Below, in pieces: positions 1 to 6,858 of a stretch of 16,174 nucleotides of DNA (position 1 is its first letter; each line of letters begins with the position of its first letter). A model generated the notes under the pieces. It was given only the letters and a program-made list of their open reading frames with translations, was not told the origin of the DNA and made no database searches. The DNA comes from CAG-791 sp963591995 (GTDB lineage Bacteria > Bacillota > Clostridia > Lachnospirales > Lachnospiraceae). Position numbers and translations under genes: made by a program. The stretch is taken from assembly GCA_963591995.1 (NCBI GenBank), contig CAVAUJ010000056.1, positions 1-16,174 on the forward strand. The letters are read 5' to 3'.

Positions 1-189
1 TGGCTTCTCGTCTCGCACCTGCCGGAATTTTTCGTCCGGATATTCAGCAGCGATGGCGTCTTCGTTGCGGAGCCCATCTCCAACGTGCTGGGCGGACTGG
101 CGTGCTTTATCACCATGCTGCTCACGGTGATACCGGAGATGAACCGAATGGAAGGCGACATCAAAACAAACGAAGCCCCGGCAGAATAA
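1..189 (+). CDS. MATE-family efflux transporter, C-terminal fragment
   Basis: An open frame enters from the left edge and stops at TAA 187-189, giving the last 62 residues of a larger protein. The visible part contains AEPISNVLGG followed by a hydrophobic stretch (LACFITMLLTVI) and a short charged tail. An (A/S)EP(I/V)S-(D/N) motif ahead of a final transmembrane helix is typical of the last segment of MATE multidrug/Na+ antiporters, which are cytoplasmic-membrane proteins with twelve helices. The start, the catalytic cavity and most helices lie outside the window, so family assignment rests on the tail only. It converges on the dehydrogenase gene and probably does not belong to the sugar locus. 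Another polytopic exporter cannot be excluded. Confidence 0.6.
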   Translation, partial: WLLVSHLPEFFVRIFSSDGVFVAEPISNVLGGLACFITMLLTVIPEMNRMEGDIKTNEAPAE

Positions 190-223
190 ACTGCCGGGAT
201 TCCGACCGCTTCTTTCCGCAAAG

Positions 224-265
224 AAGGGCTCTGCTGCCGGGAATTTCCCGAACAGCAGAGCCCTT
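224..265. terminator. Strong stem-loop between converging genes, probable bidirectional terminator
   Basis: The 13-bp arms AAGGGCTCTGCTG (224-236) and CAGCAGAGCCCTT (253-265) are perfectly complementary. A nested CGGG/CCCG stem (238-241 with 247-250) sits in the loop. The structure lies between the stop of the MATE fragment (189) and the stop of the dehydrogenase (311), as expected for a shared terminator. The plus-strand side is followed by a pyrimidine-rich stretch and the minus-strand side by CTTCTTTG, so neither has a clean T run. The call therefore rests on stem strength and position. Confidence 0.65.
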
Positions 266-310
266 CCTTCCGCTTCTGTCATGGCAGCACAGGCCACCGA
301 TCCTCCTTCC

Positions 311-1375
311 TCACGGCTCCAGCATGATCTTGACAGCCGTCGGATCCTTCTGTGCGGTTTCGTATGCCTGCGCCCAATCCTGCAGCTTAAAGCTGTGTGA
401 GATCAGACCATCTGTCCGGATCAGCCCCTTCTCGATTCCACGAATTACGGCCGGATAGACCTTTGCCGACAGGTGCGATCCGATGATGCTCAGCTCCTTG
501 CCATCGCCAATCGTATTCCAGTCGGCACTTACGAGATCGGACAATACTCCCATCTGAACATATCTGCCGTGATTGCACAATGCGTTCAAGCCCTGAACGG
601 CACTCCTTGGACTGCCGGATGCCTCTACATAGACACTGCAGCCAAGTCCTCCGGTCAGCTTCCGGATTTCCTCCACGACGTTGCATTCCATGGGATTCAG
701 GATAAGGTCCGCACCATATTGCCGGGCAAGCTCGGCACGCTCCTTTCGCACCTCCAGACCGATGACCAGCTTCGGCAGCTTCAGATTTGCGATGTTGCAC
801 ATCGAGGTTCCAATGGCTCCGAGCCCTGCAATGACCACGACATCATCGTGTTGGATATTGGCCTGCTCCAATGCGTGCATCCCACAGGCGATCGGCTCCA
901 CCAATACGCTTTGTTCCTTGGTAAAGCTCTTGGGAAGCACATGCTTCCGACTGGTTTTCGGCAGCTTGACATATTCCGCAAAGCCCCCGTTTGCATAGTT
1001 CTTGAAGCCGAATACCACGCTTTTCTGACACATCCAATACTGCCCGTTCCGGCAAAAATAACACTCGCCGCACGGTATAATCTGCTCCGCACACACATGG
1101 TCTCCCGGCTCGATTCCCGGAACTTCGCCGCAAACATCCACCACCTCGCCATAGAATTCATGTCCGGGAATGCACGGCGGCTCCATATAGCGATCCTCCT
1201 CCGAGGTTCCCCAGACACGAATTCCGCCGTGAAAGGCCTTCAGATCACCGGCACAAATGCCGCAGGCCTTTACCTTCAGCAATACCTCGCCTTCCTCAAG
1301 CGCCGGAAGCGGAACCTCTTCGTATCGATTGTCACCGGGAGCATACGTTACAACTGCCTTCATTTTTGTACTCAT
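311..1375 (-). CDS. Zinc-dependent medium-chain dehydrogenase, polyol/threitol dehydrogenase-like
   Basis: This 354-residue protein has the full length of a zinc alcohol dehydrogenase. The GroES-like domain carries catalytic-zinc ligands C41, H72-E73 and E160, and structural-zinc cysteines C102, C105, C108 and C116. The Rossmann domain has GLGAIG at 184-189 and E208 at the end of strand 2, which favours NAD+ over NADP+. Motifs such as CGICAGDLKAFHG and EQIIPCGECYFC resemble proteins annotated as erythritol/L-threitol dehydrogenases, which oxidise a secondary alcohol of a polyol or sugar. The exact substrate is not shown. The start has GGAGGG nine bases upstream. It follows the CUT1 permease by 70 bp in the same direction, so it is probably the last gene of that operon and acts on imported or released sugar in the cytoplasm. 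A small TCAAGG/CCTTGA hairpin (1395-1409) lies in that gap. Confidence 0.9.
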   Translation of the reverse strand: MSTKMKAVVTYAPGDNRYEEVPLPALEEGEVLLKVKACGICAGDLKAFHGGIRVWGTSEEDRYMEPPCIPGHEFYGEVVDVCGEVPGIEPGDHVCAEQIIPCGECYFCRNGQYWMCQKSVVFGFKNYANGGFAEYVKLPKTSRKHVLPKSFTKEQSVLVEPIACGMHALEQANIQHDDVVVIAGLGAIGTSMCNIANLKLPKLVIGLEVRKERAELARQYGADLILNPMECNVVEEIRKLTGGLGCSVYVEASGSPRSAVQGLNALCNHGRYVQMGVLSDLVSADWNTIGDGKELSIIGSHLSAKVYPAVIRGIEKGLIRTDGLISHSFKLQDWAQAYETAQKDPTAVKIMLEP

Positions 1376-1445
1376 GAAACTTTTCCCTCCAAGATCAAGG
1401 TCTCCTTGACCAAAGCATTTTGATCAACGTCTCTTTTACAAGCCA

Positions 1446-2291
1446 TCAGCCCTTGAGGCCGGATGTGGCAATTCCCTCCACCAGATATTTCTGGAACACG
1501 ATGAAAATCACAACGGCAGGAACAATGGACAGGGTAGACATGGCGAACATCGCACCGTAATCCGAGGACGATCCCGGATCACAGAACAGCTTCAAGGCCA
1601 GAGACGCCGGATAACGTGCCGAGTCGTTGACATACAGCAGGGCAGAGAGGAAATCATCCCATCGCCACATAAAGGAGAAGATTCCGCCCGTAATCAAGGC
1701 CGGCGTGATCAGCGGCAAAATGACCCTGCGATAAATGCCGAAATAGGAACAGCCGTCAATTCTGGCAGCCTCATCCAGCTCCCTCGGAATTCCATTGATG
1801 AAGTTCATCATCAAATATACGAAGAAGCCTTGCACCGCAAAGAAATACGGGACGATCAACGGAAGATAGGTTCCGACCCATCCCAGCTTCTGATACCACA
1901 GATATTGCGGGATCATCAGCACCTGTGCCGGCAGCATCATGGACACCAGCATGGCCGCAAACAAAAGCTTCTTCCCCCGGAAATTACAGCGGGAAAAGCC
2001 AAAGGCCACCAGTGAAGAGGAAACCACGGTGCCGGCCGTGGCAATCACGGAAATAAACATTGAGTTTGAGAAGAAGGTTGCAAAGCTGACCTTTCCAAAG
2101 CCCTTCCAGCCGTTTACGTAATTTTCCAGAGTAAACTTCTCCGGAATCAGGCTTCCTGCCGTAGTAAAAATCGTACCGGTCTCTTTAAAGGAGCTCATAA
2201 TCATCCATACAACCGGGTACAGCATGACCAGACCAAAGGCACATACGATGACGTTGTATACGATACTCCCAAATTTCCTTTTCGTTTTCAT
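1446..2291 (-). CDS. Carbohydrate ABC transporter permease, MalG/CUT1 type
   Basis: The preferred start is the ATG at 2291, giving 281 residues beginning MKTKRKFG. An upstream in-frame start at 2375 would lie inside the preceding gene. The GAGGAG ribosome site also fits 2291, which is 2 bp after the preceding stop. The protein has an N-terminal membrane helix ending in YPVVWMIMSS, several further hydrophobic segments, and the cytoplasmic EAA loop starting at E174 (EAARIDGCSYFGIYRRVILP), which contacts the ATPase. This matches the second permease of CUT1 oligosaccharide importers (MalG, LacG, MsmG, AraQ). With the preceding permease it would form the membrane channel for the sugar delivered by the lipoprotein at 3335-4690. 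No cognate ATPase gene adjoins it. Confidence 0.92.
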   Translation of the reverse strand: MKTKRKFGSIVYNVIVCAFGLVMLYPVVWMIMSSFKETGTIFTTAGSLIPEKFTLENYVNGWKGFGKVSFATFFSNSMFISVIATAGTVVSSSLVAFGFSRCNFRGKKLLFAAMLVSMMLPAQVLMIPQYLWYQKLGWVGTYLPLIVPYFFAVQGFFVYLMMNFINGIPRELDEAARIDGCSYFGIYRRVILPLITPALITGGIFSFMWRWDDFLSALLYVNDSARYPASLALKLFCDPGSSSDYGAMFAMSTLSIVPAVVIFIVFQKYLVEGIATSGLKG

Positions 2292-2293
2292 TC

Positions 2294-3211
2294 CTAGCTC
2301 TCCTCGTAAACCCAGAAGCGTTTGGTTGCAAACAGGACGGCTGTGATCAGACCTACGATCAGAAGCATAATCCATGCCAGCGCCGCGCCGTAACCGGTGT
2401 TGTAGTATTCAAAGGATTGCTGATACATATAAACGGTATAGAACAGGGTGGAATTCATCGGCTTCCCCTGGGTGATGATGTAGCACTGGGTGAATGCCAG
2501 AAATCCGTTGATCATCTGCATTACCAGGTTAAAGAAAATCGTCGGTGTCAGAAGCGGCAATGTAATGCTGAAAAACTGCCGGAGCTTTCCCGCTCCGTCG
2601 ATATCGGAGGCCTCATACAAAGACCCGGGGATCTGCTTCAATGAGGACAGAAAGATCAGCATGGAGGATCCAAACTGCCAGATCGCAAGGATAATCAAGG
2701 TCCAGATTGCCGTATTTTTATCTCCCAGCCAGGAAACCGGTTCCTGCATTCCCAGAGCCGCCAACAGCTTATTCACCACACCGTCGATGGCAAACATGCG
2801 CTTCCACAGAATAGATACCGCAACCGATCCGCCGATAATGGACGGCAGATAATAGGCGGCCCGATAGAAGGACGTCAGCCGGCTGCTCTTTAACAGCAGC
2901 ATTGCCACCAGCAGAGCAAATGCAAGACGGAGCGGCACGGAAATCAGGGCATAAAAAAACGTAACGCCGATGGACTTATAAAAAACCTCATCCTGAAATG
3001 CGCTCACATAATTCTTCAGACCCACAAAGGTCGGTGCCGACAGGATGTTGTAATCGCAAAAGGAATAGTAGAGCGAAATGATCATCGGCACGATCATGAA
3101 CAGCAAAAATCCGATGATAAACGGAGAGGTAAATGCCAGCCCCGCCTTTGTCTCGGCACTCATTCGAGACCTCTGCGGTGCCATTTGTGACGCCGCTGCA
3201 CTTTTTGCCAT
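2294..3211 (-). CDS. Carbohydrate ABC transporter permease, MalF/CUT1 type
   Basis: The preferred start is the ATG at 3211 (MAKSAAAS, 305 residues), which has a near-perfect AAGGAGG nine bases upstream. The longer in-frame start at 3235 would place that site inside the gene. About 25 polar residues precede the first helix (SPFIIGFLLFMIVPMIISLY), the usual beginning of CUT1 first permeases (MsmF, LacF, UgpA, AraP). The cytoplasmic coupling loop begins at E200 (EASDIDGAGKLRQFFSITLP), a mild variant of the EAA motif with S-D in place of the usual A-x. It is nearly contiguous with the next permease. The 120-bp gap to the upstream binding-protein gene holds repeats and a stem-loop that may lower permease expression relative to binding protein. 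Confidence 0.92.
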   Translation of the reverse strand: MAKSAAASQMAPQRSRMSAETKAGLAFTSPFIIGFLLFMIVPMIISLYYSFCDYNILSAPTFVGLKNYVSAFQDEVFYKSIGVTFFYALISVPLRLAFALLVAMLLLKSSRLTSFYRAAYYLPSIIGGSVAVSILWKRMFAIDGVVNKLLAALGMQEPVSWLGDKNTAIWTLIILAIWQFGSSMLIFLSSLKQIPGSLYEASDIDGAGKLRQFFSITLPLLTPTIFFNLVMQMINGFLAFTQCYIITQGKPMNSTLFYTVYMYQQSFEYYNTGYGAALAWIMLLIVGLITAVLFATKRFWVYEES

Positions 3212-3233
3212 ACGAGGAGTCCTCCTTCCTATC

Positions 3234-3275
3234 AAAGCTTTCCATCAAAGCTTTCTATCCATAGCACAAAGCTTT
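3234..3275. repeat. Three copies of the palindromic box AAAGCTTT
   Basis: AAAGCTTT occurs at 3234-3241, 3247-3254 and 3268-3275. Each copy is followed by C(C/T/G)ATC or a close variant, and the first two are preceded by ATC. The 13- and 21-bp offsets suggest local duplication. They lie in the leader between the binding-protein and permease genes, upstream of the permease ribosome site. They could be an operator, an RNA processing site, or simple slippage products; the sequence does not decide. Confidence 0.6.
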
Positions 3276-3284
3276 CGATCCACA

Positions 3285-3315
3285 GCAGTCCGGGGCTGCC
3301 GCGCCCCGGCACTGC
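3285..3315 (-). promoter_or_regulatory. GC-rich intercistronic stem-loop after the binding-protein gene
   Basis: CCGGGGC (3290-3296) pairs with GCCCCGG (3303-3309) across a 6-base loop. The stem is extended by GCAGT (3285-3289) with ACTGC (3311-3315) across one bulged base at 3310. It begins 20 bp after the stop of the substrate-binding protein gene. No T run follows on the minus strand, so a complete rho-independent terminator is unlikely. Stem-loops at this place in binding-protein-dependent operons (malE-malF is the classic case) protect the upstream mRNA and reduce downstream expression. That role is inferred here. Confidence 0.55.
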
Positions 3316-3334
3316 CGTATCATGTGTATCTGTG

Positions 3335-4690
3335 TTACTTGCTCAGCGCCTCATTTCCGACGCTCAAAAGCTGCGCAGCAGCCTCTTCTGCCGTTGTCTC
3401 GCCGTAGCAGACCTTCTCCACCAGCTGGTTGACCTGCTCAATCACCTCAGCCGAGCCCTCCGGAGAAGGAGCATCAATCGGCGCGGAGTTCGGTGTTACG
3501 ACATTGTTGACAAAATCCGTTGCCTTCTGACTGGACGCGTCCAGCAGCTCCTTGATGCCGTTGGAAACCTCGGAGGAAATCGGGATGCCCCGTTCTCCCA
3601 AAAGCACCTTGTTGGCCTCTACATCGTTGGTCCAGTAGTTGATCAGCTTCGCAGCCTCCTCCTGATTGTCGCAATCCACCGTGATGCAGAAAAACTGGCT
3701 GGGCTTGAGGTAATCCGATGCAGCCGGATCCTTTGACGGCCAGGTTGTCATCTCAATGGTGAAGGCATCTCCCGCCGCATTCTGTAAGGCAGACAAAGCA
3801 TTGGACCAGCTGAACGAGCACCAGCTCATGGTAGAAGGACTGGAACCGTATACCAGCGGCATCTGCTCCGGTGTTCCGATGGTACGCTCCGCATAGATTG
3901 CAGGATCACAGGCCCATCCTTCCTCAATGCCAAGCTCATAAATCTCAAAGAACGCCTCCAGCTGCTCCTGCGTGGCACCGATCTGACCGCCGTCATAAAG
4001 ATGTCCGCCCTCACCGCGCAGGACATATGCGCAATAATCTGCGCCGTTTCCGTAGAATACATCCGTCTTATAGCCAGTCTTCTCGTAGACCTCGCGGCAC
4101 ACAGCGTAGAACTCATCCAGTGTCATGTTGTCATGAATTTCAATCCCGTTTTCGTCCAGCAAATCCTTGTTGTACATCACGGCAGGAACATTGACCCCCA
4201 GCGGAATCGCATAGAGCTTTCCATCCACCTTTCCCGAATTCAAGACCGTATCGCTGACATTGGAGACATCCAGCGTGCCGTCCTCCACATAGGGGGTAAG
4301 ATCCACCAGCAATCCGTTGGACACATATTGCTGCAGATAGGAATAATCCATCTGAACCACGTCCGGAAGGGTATGCCCCGCAGATGCCGTTGCCAGCTTA
4401 TTCCAATAATCGTTCCATTCCGAAAACTGCCCGTCGAAGGTGATTCCGTTCTCCTCTCCATAGGTATCCAGAACCTTCTGTGTGCGCTCGTTTCTTGTCT
4501 GATTTCCCCACCAGGATACCGACATCGAGCTGCCGGCGGCTGTGCTCTTTGCTGCCGCCCCGGATGCCCCGGCAGTCGTATCCTCTGCGGTGCCCTCTTC
4601 CTGCGTTGCCGATGACGTACTGCTGCCGCATGCAGCCAGCGACACTGCCATGACCCCCGTCAGCAATGAAGCAATGAATCTCTTCTTCAT
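3335..4690 (-). CDS. Extracellular sugar-binding lipoprotein of a CUT1 ABC importer
   Basis: The ATG at 4690 gives 451 residues and has AAGGAG about seven bases upstream. The longer reading from 4711 adds an improbable charged leader. The N-terminus is a lipoprotein signal: MKKR, a hydrophobic core, then the lipobox LAAC with C21 as the predicted lipidated residue. A Ser/Thr/Ala-rich linker follows to about residue 55. The mature domain starts with VSWWGNQTRNERTQKVL and contains LPDVVQMDY, GKLYAIPLGVN, PAVMYNKDLLDENGI and a Trp/Tyr-rich centre. This is the pattern of family 1 (UgpB/MalE-like) solute-binding proteins, which capture oligosaccharides at the outer membrane face. As first gene of the operon it lies divergently from the YesM/YesN pair, so regulation by that pair is likely. 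The ligand is unknown, although the nearby GH105 gene suggests a uronic-acid-containing oligosaccharide. Confidence 0.92.
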   Translation of the reverse strand: MKKRFIASLLTGVMAVSLAACGSSTSSATQEEGTAEDTTAGASGAAAKSTAAGSSMSVSWWGNQTRNERTQKVLDTYGEENGITFDGQFSEWNDYWNKLATASAGHTLPDVVQMDYSYLQQYVSNGLLVDLTPYVEDGTLDVSNVSDTVLNSGKVDGKLYAIPLGVNVPAVMYNKDLLDENGIEIHDNMTLDEFYAVCREVYEKTGYKTDVFYGNGADYCAYVLRGEGGHLYDGGQIGATQEQLEAFFEIYELGIEEGWACDPAIYAERTIGTPEQMPLVYGSSPSTMSWCSFSWSNALSALQNAAGDAFTIEMTTWPSKDPAASDYLKPSQFFCITVDCDNQEEAAKLINYWTNDVEANKVLLGERGIPISSEVSNGIKELLDASSQKATDFVNNVVTPNSAPIDAPSPEGSAEVIEQVNQLVEKVCYGETTAEEAAAQLLSVGNEALSK

Positions 4691-4797
4691 ATCGTTTCTC
4701 CTTTCCCACAAACCCTTCCTGTCGAATTGTTGCCGGATGGGACCGGTTCGGCGAATGATCCGCGAACCTCCGGTACGTTGTTCCCATCTGCACTGTC

Positions 4798-4827
4798 ATT
4801 GTACGGAATCCGTGCTGTTCTTTTGAA
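4798..4827 (-). promoter_or_regulatory. Possible promoter of the CUT1 operon
   Basis: On the minus strand TTCAAA (4827-4822, four of six -35 bases), an 18-base spacer, and TACAAT (4803-4798, five of six -10 bases) would start transcription near 4791. This is about 100 bases ahead of the binding-protein ATG. The -35 box is weak, as expected for an activator-dependent promoter, but chance matches of this quality are common. Confidence 0.25.
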
Positions 4828-4930
4828 TCCAATAATCCGACCTTCCCATGACAAAAAAACGATTTTCCGCAGCAGAAAGAATACAAAAAAAAGACCTTCG
4901 TCAAAATAACGACTTTTCCTCTGTTTCCTC

Positions 4931-4959
4931 TTGAAATTCGTCATTTCCTACCGTATCTT
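4931..4959 (+). promoter_or_regulatory. Sigma-A-type promoter for the two-component operon
   Basis: TTGAAA (4931-4936) matches five of six -35 bases. A 17-base spacer leads to TATCTT (4954-4959), which matches four of six -10 bases. Transcription would begin near 4966, leaving a leader of roughly 55 bases before the GTG at 5022. One TTCGTCA box lies directly after the -35 element, another 34 bp upstream of it, and others lie near and after the start point. Confidence 0.5.
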
Positions 4960-5021
4960 CACTTCGTACATTATTTTTTTCGTCGACTCGTACATCTATC
5001 TGGTTCAATATTGGGGCAGCC

Positions 5022-6794
5022 GTGGTTATTAACCGATTGAGACAATTTTGCCGTGATCTTTCCTTAAAGAAGAAATTCATCTGTTGTCTTCTGCTTCTGC
5101 TTGCTTTCACCGGGATCGGATATTCCATCAGTATAGTAACCATCCGGCATGCCAGCGACCGATTGCTTTACGCCTCTACACGCGGAACGATCGTTTATTC
5201 GGCCAATGCCCTGTCTCAGCGATTGCTGTCGCTCCGGAATATGTCGAACATCATCCTGAGCAATTCCGATATCCAGCATAACCTGAGCATCGCAAAGGAT
5301 CCGGAGGCCAGCTATATCGATCGCAGCAATGCGTTCAACGCCCTTGCACGCGCCGTGCCGGAATACTACAACAATTTTAAAGCGGGTACGGGAATGCGGT
5401 ACATCAGTCTTTACAATGACAGTTATGTCTCCCGCAGCGATTATGTATACTCCACGGATCTCTCCCAGGAAACAATCCATAAACTGCTGGATGCGGCGCA
5501 TCAGGGGGAGGGTGCCCCCGTCTGGGTCACCGACAATTGTCAGGAGGAGGGATTGTTCCTCTGCCGCGATGTACGACGATCGGAAAATCTGGAGCTGGAT
5601 ACCATCGGCACGATTGTGATCAACATCGATCTGGAAACACTCATTCAGGACGTCTCCTCCGATATGAATCTGGACGACTCGATGCATTTCATCCTGTATC
5701 AAAACGGAGAGCCGATCTTTCACACGGAATCCTTTCCGCAGGGTGAGGTTTCCTCTCTTGGAGCGAATAACCGGATGTTCTCTGATAACTACGGCATCAT
5801 TCATCTGGAGAACGCCTATTACTTCTATATTAAGGACTCTCTTCCGGAGCTGGGATGGCAGTTTCTGGCATTGCTGCCGTACACCTCTGTCGTCACTACG
5901 CAACGGACTTCCACACTGCTATGCATTGCCCTTCTGATCCCGGTGATGCTCCTGTGTCTGCTGCTTTTTTGCCGAATGGTGAATGTAATTGTCGGCCATT
6001 TAACCGCATTGATCCACAAAATGGACGCCTTTGGTGCAGACGAAACACAGCTTCCGCAATGTGCCTGTGATTACAGCGAGCGGAAGGATGAAATCGGGGA
6101 ATTGCACCGACGATTTGATATGATGGCGCTTCACGTACAGGCGCTGATCCGAAAGAATTACGTGAACGAGCTGCTGGCTAAGGAAGCACAGTTTAAATTT
6201 CTGGAAAGTCAGATTAATCCGCATTTCCTGTACAACACCCTGGAATCCATCAATTGGCGGGCCATGGCTCTGGGCGATCAGGACATTTCGTCCATGGTAG
6301 AGGCGTTGGGTTCCCTGCTGCGCGTCACCCTGAGCCGGAAGGATACTCTCTCTACACTGGGCAGCGAGCTGGAGATTGTGAACAACTATATGACCATCAT
6401 CCATCTGCGTTACGATGAGCGCATTGTTTTCTGCAATGAAATTCCGGAAGCGCTGCATTCCCTACCCTTACCACAGCTGACATTGCAGCCCTTGGTTGAG
6501 AATGCCATCAATTACGCGCTGGAAGAAATGGCGGAGACCTGCGTGATCCATCTTCGTGCCTGTTCCTCTGACAAGGAGATTGTGCTGAAGGTCAGCAACA
6601 CCGGATCACAGTTTCCGGAGGATCTGCTGCGTAAGCTCGCCAATGCCGAAATCAAGCCTCACGGCCTTGGCATCGGACTTTTGAATGTTCAAAAGCGTTT
6701 GCAGCTGCAATTCGGCTCCGCGTATGGTCTGGAGCTTGTCAACGATGAGCTCCATGATCTGGCGATCGTTTCCATCCATCTGCCGTTAATGTGA
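5022..6794 (+). CDS. Membrane sensor histidine kinase, YesM-like
   Basis: This 590-residue kinase has two membrane segments (about 19-39 and 298-320) enclosing an extracellular sensor of about 255 residues, followed by a HAMP-like region. The His_kinase domain has the LytS/YesM signature SQINPHFLYNTL, with H401 as predicted phosphorylation site. The ATPase domain shows an N box (LVENAINYAL, N494) and a glycine box GLGIG (548-552). No ATG fits the N-terminus. The GTG at 5022 precedes RLRQFCRDLSLKKKF, and GGGG at 5013-5016 is a weak ribosome site. TTG at 5037 is an alternative. Such kinases sense extracellular glycan fragments directly or through a binding protein and phosphorylate the adjacent YesN-type regulator. 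It lies 64 bp ahead of that regulator and divergent from the CUT1 operon. Confidence 0.93.
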   Translation: MVINRLRQFCRDLSLKKKFICCLLLLLAFTGIGYSISIVTIRHASDRLLYASTRGTIVYSANALSQRLLSLRNMSNIILSNSDIQHNLSIAKDPEASYIDRSNAFNALARAVPEYYNNFKAGTGMRYISLYNDSYVSRSDYVYSTDLSQETIHKLLDAAHQGEGAPVWVTDNCQEEGLFLCRDVRRSENLELDTIGTIVINIDLETLIQDVSSDMNLDDSMHFILYQNGEPIFHTESFPQGEVSSLGANNRMFSDNYGIIHLENAYYFYIKDSLPELGWQFLALLPYTSVVTTQRTSTLLCIALLIPVMLLCLLLFCRMVNVIVGHLTALIHKMDAFGADETQLPQCACDYSERKDEIGELHRRFDMMALHVQALIRKNYVNELLAKEAQFKFLESQINPHFLYNTLESINWRAMALGDQDISSMVEALGSLLRVTLSRKDTLSTLGSELEIVNNYMTIIHLRYDERIVFCNEIPEALHSLPLPQLTLQPLVENAINYALEEMAETCVIHLRACSSDKEIVLKVSNTGSQFPEDLLRKLANAEIKPHGLGIGLLNVQKRLQLQFGSAYGLELVNDELHDLAIVSIHLPLM

Positions 6795-6858
6795 GCTTTG
6801 ACCGGATTCGCCGTGCGAAGATCGCCGCAGCCGTAAACCATTATGAGGAAACTCCTGT

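Larger units (their letters stand above)
4691..5021. promoter_or_regulatory. Divergent 331-bp control region between the CUT1 operon and the kinase gene
   Basis: No credible gene is present: short open frames here lack ribosome sites and family resemblance. The right half is AT-rich. It holds TTCGT boxes at 4897, 4937, 4963 and 4979, of which 4897, 4937 and 4979 are about 40-42 bp apart and continue as TTCGTC. It also holds two exact TCGTACAT copies (4964-4971 and 4988-4995). The left half would be the 5' leader of the minus-strand operon. It contains an imperfect dyad, GGTTCG (4745-4750) with CGAACC (4763-4768), separated by 12 bases. The arrangement fits a shared operator region for the YesN-like regulator. 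Confidence 0.55.

Noticed and set aside
177..198. CCCGGCAG/CTGCCGGG hairpin spanning the MATE stop codon as terminator
   Set aside because: The 8-bp stem is perfect but overlaps the end of the coding region and has no T run. The much stronger stem at 224-265 is the better terminator.
473..1423. Plus-strand open frame of 316 codons
   Set aside because: It lies wholly antisense to the zinc dehydrogenase, whose motifs are complete, and its translation shows no recognisable domain or ribosome site.
3826..4615. Several open frames opposite or inside the binding-protein gene (for example 4001-4615 plus)
   Set aside because: They are shadows of a lipoprotein gene with clear signal peptide and family motifs.
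4878..4904. Minus-strand promoter TTGACG with TATTCT
   Set aside because: The spacer is only 15 bases, so I did not call it. It remains an alternative for the CUT1 operon.
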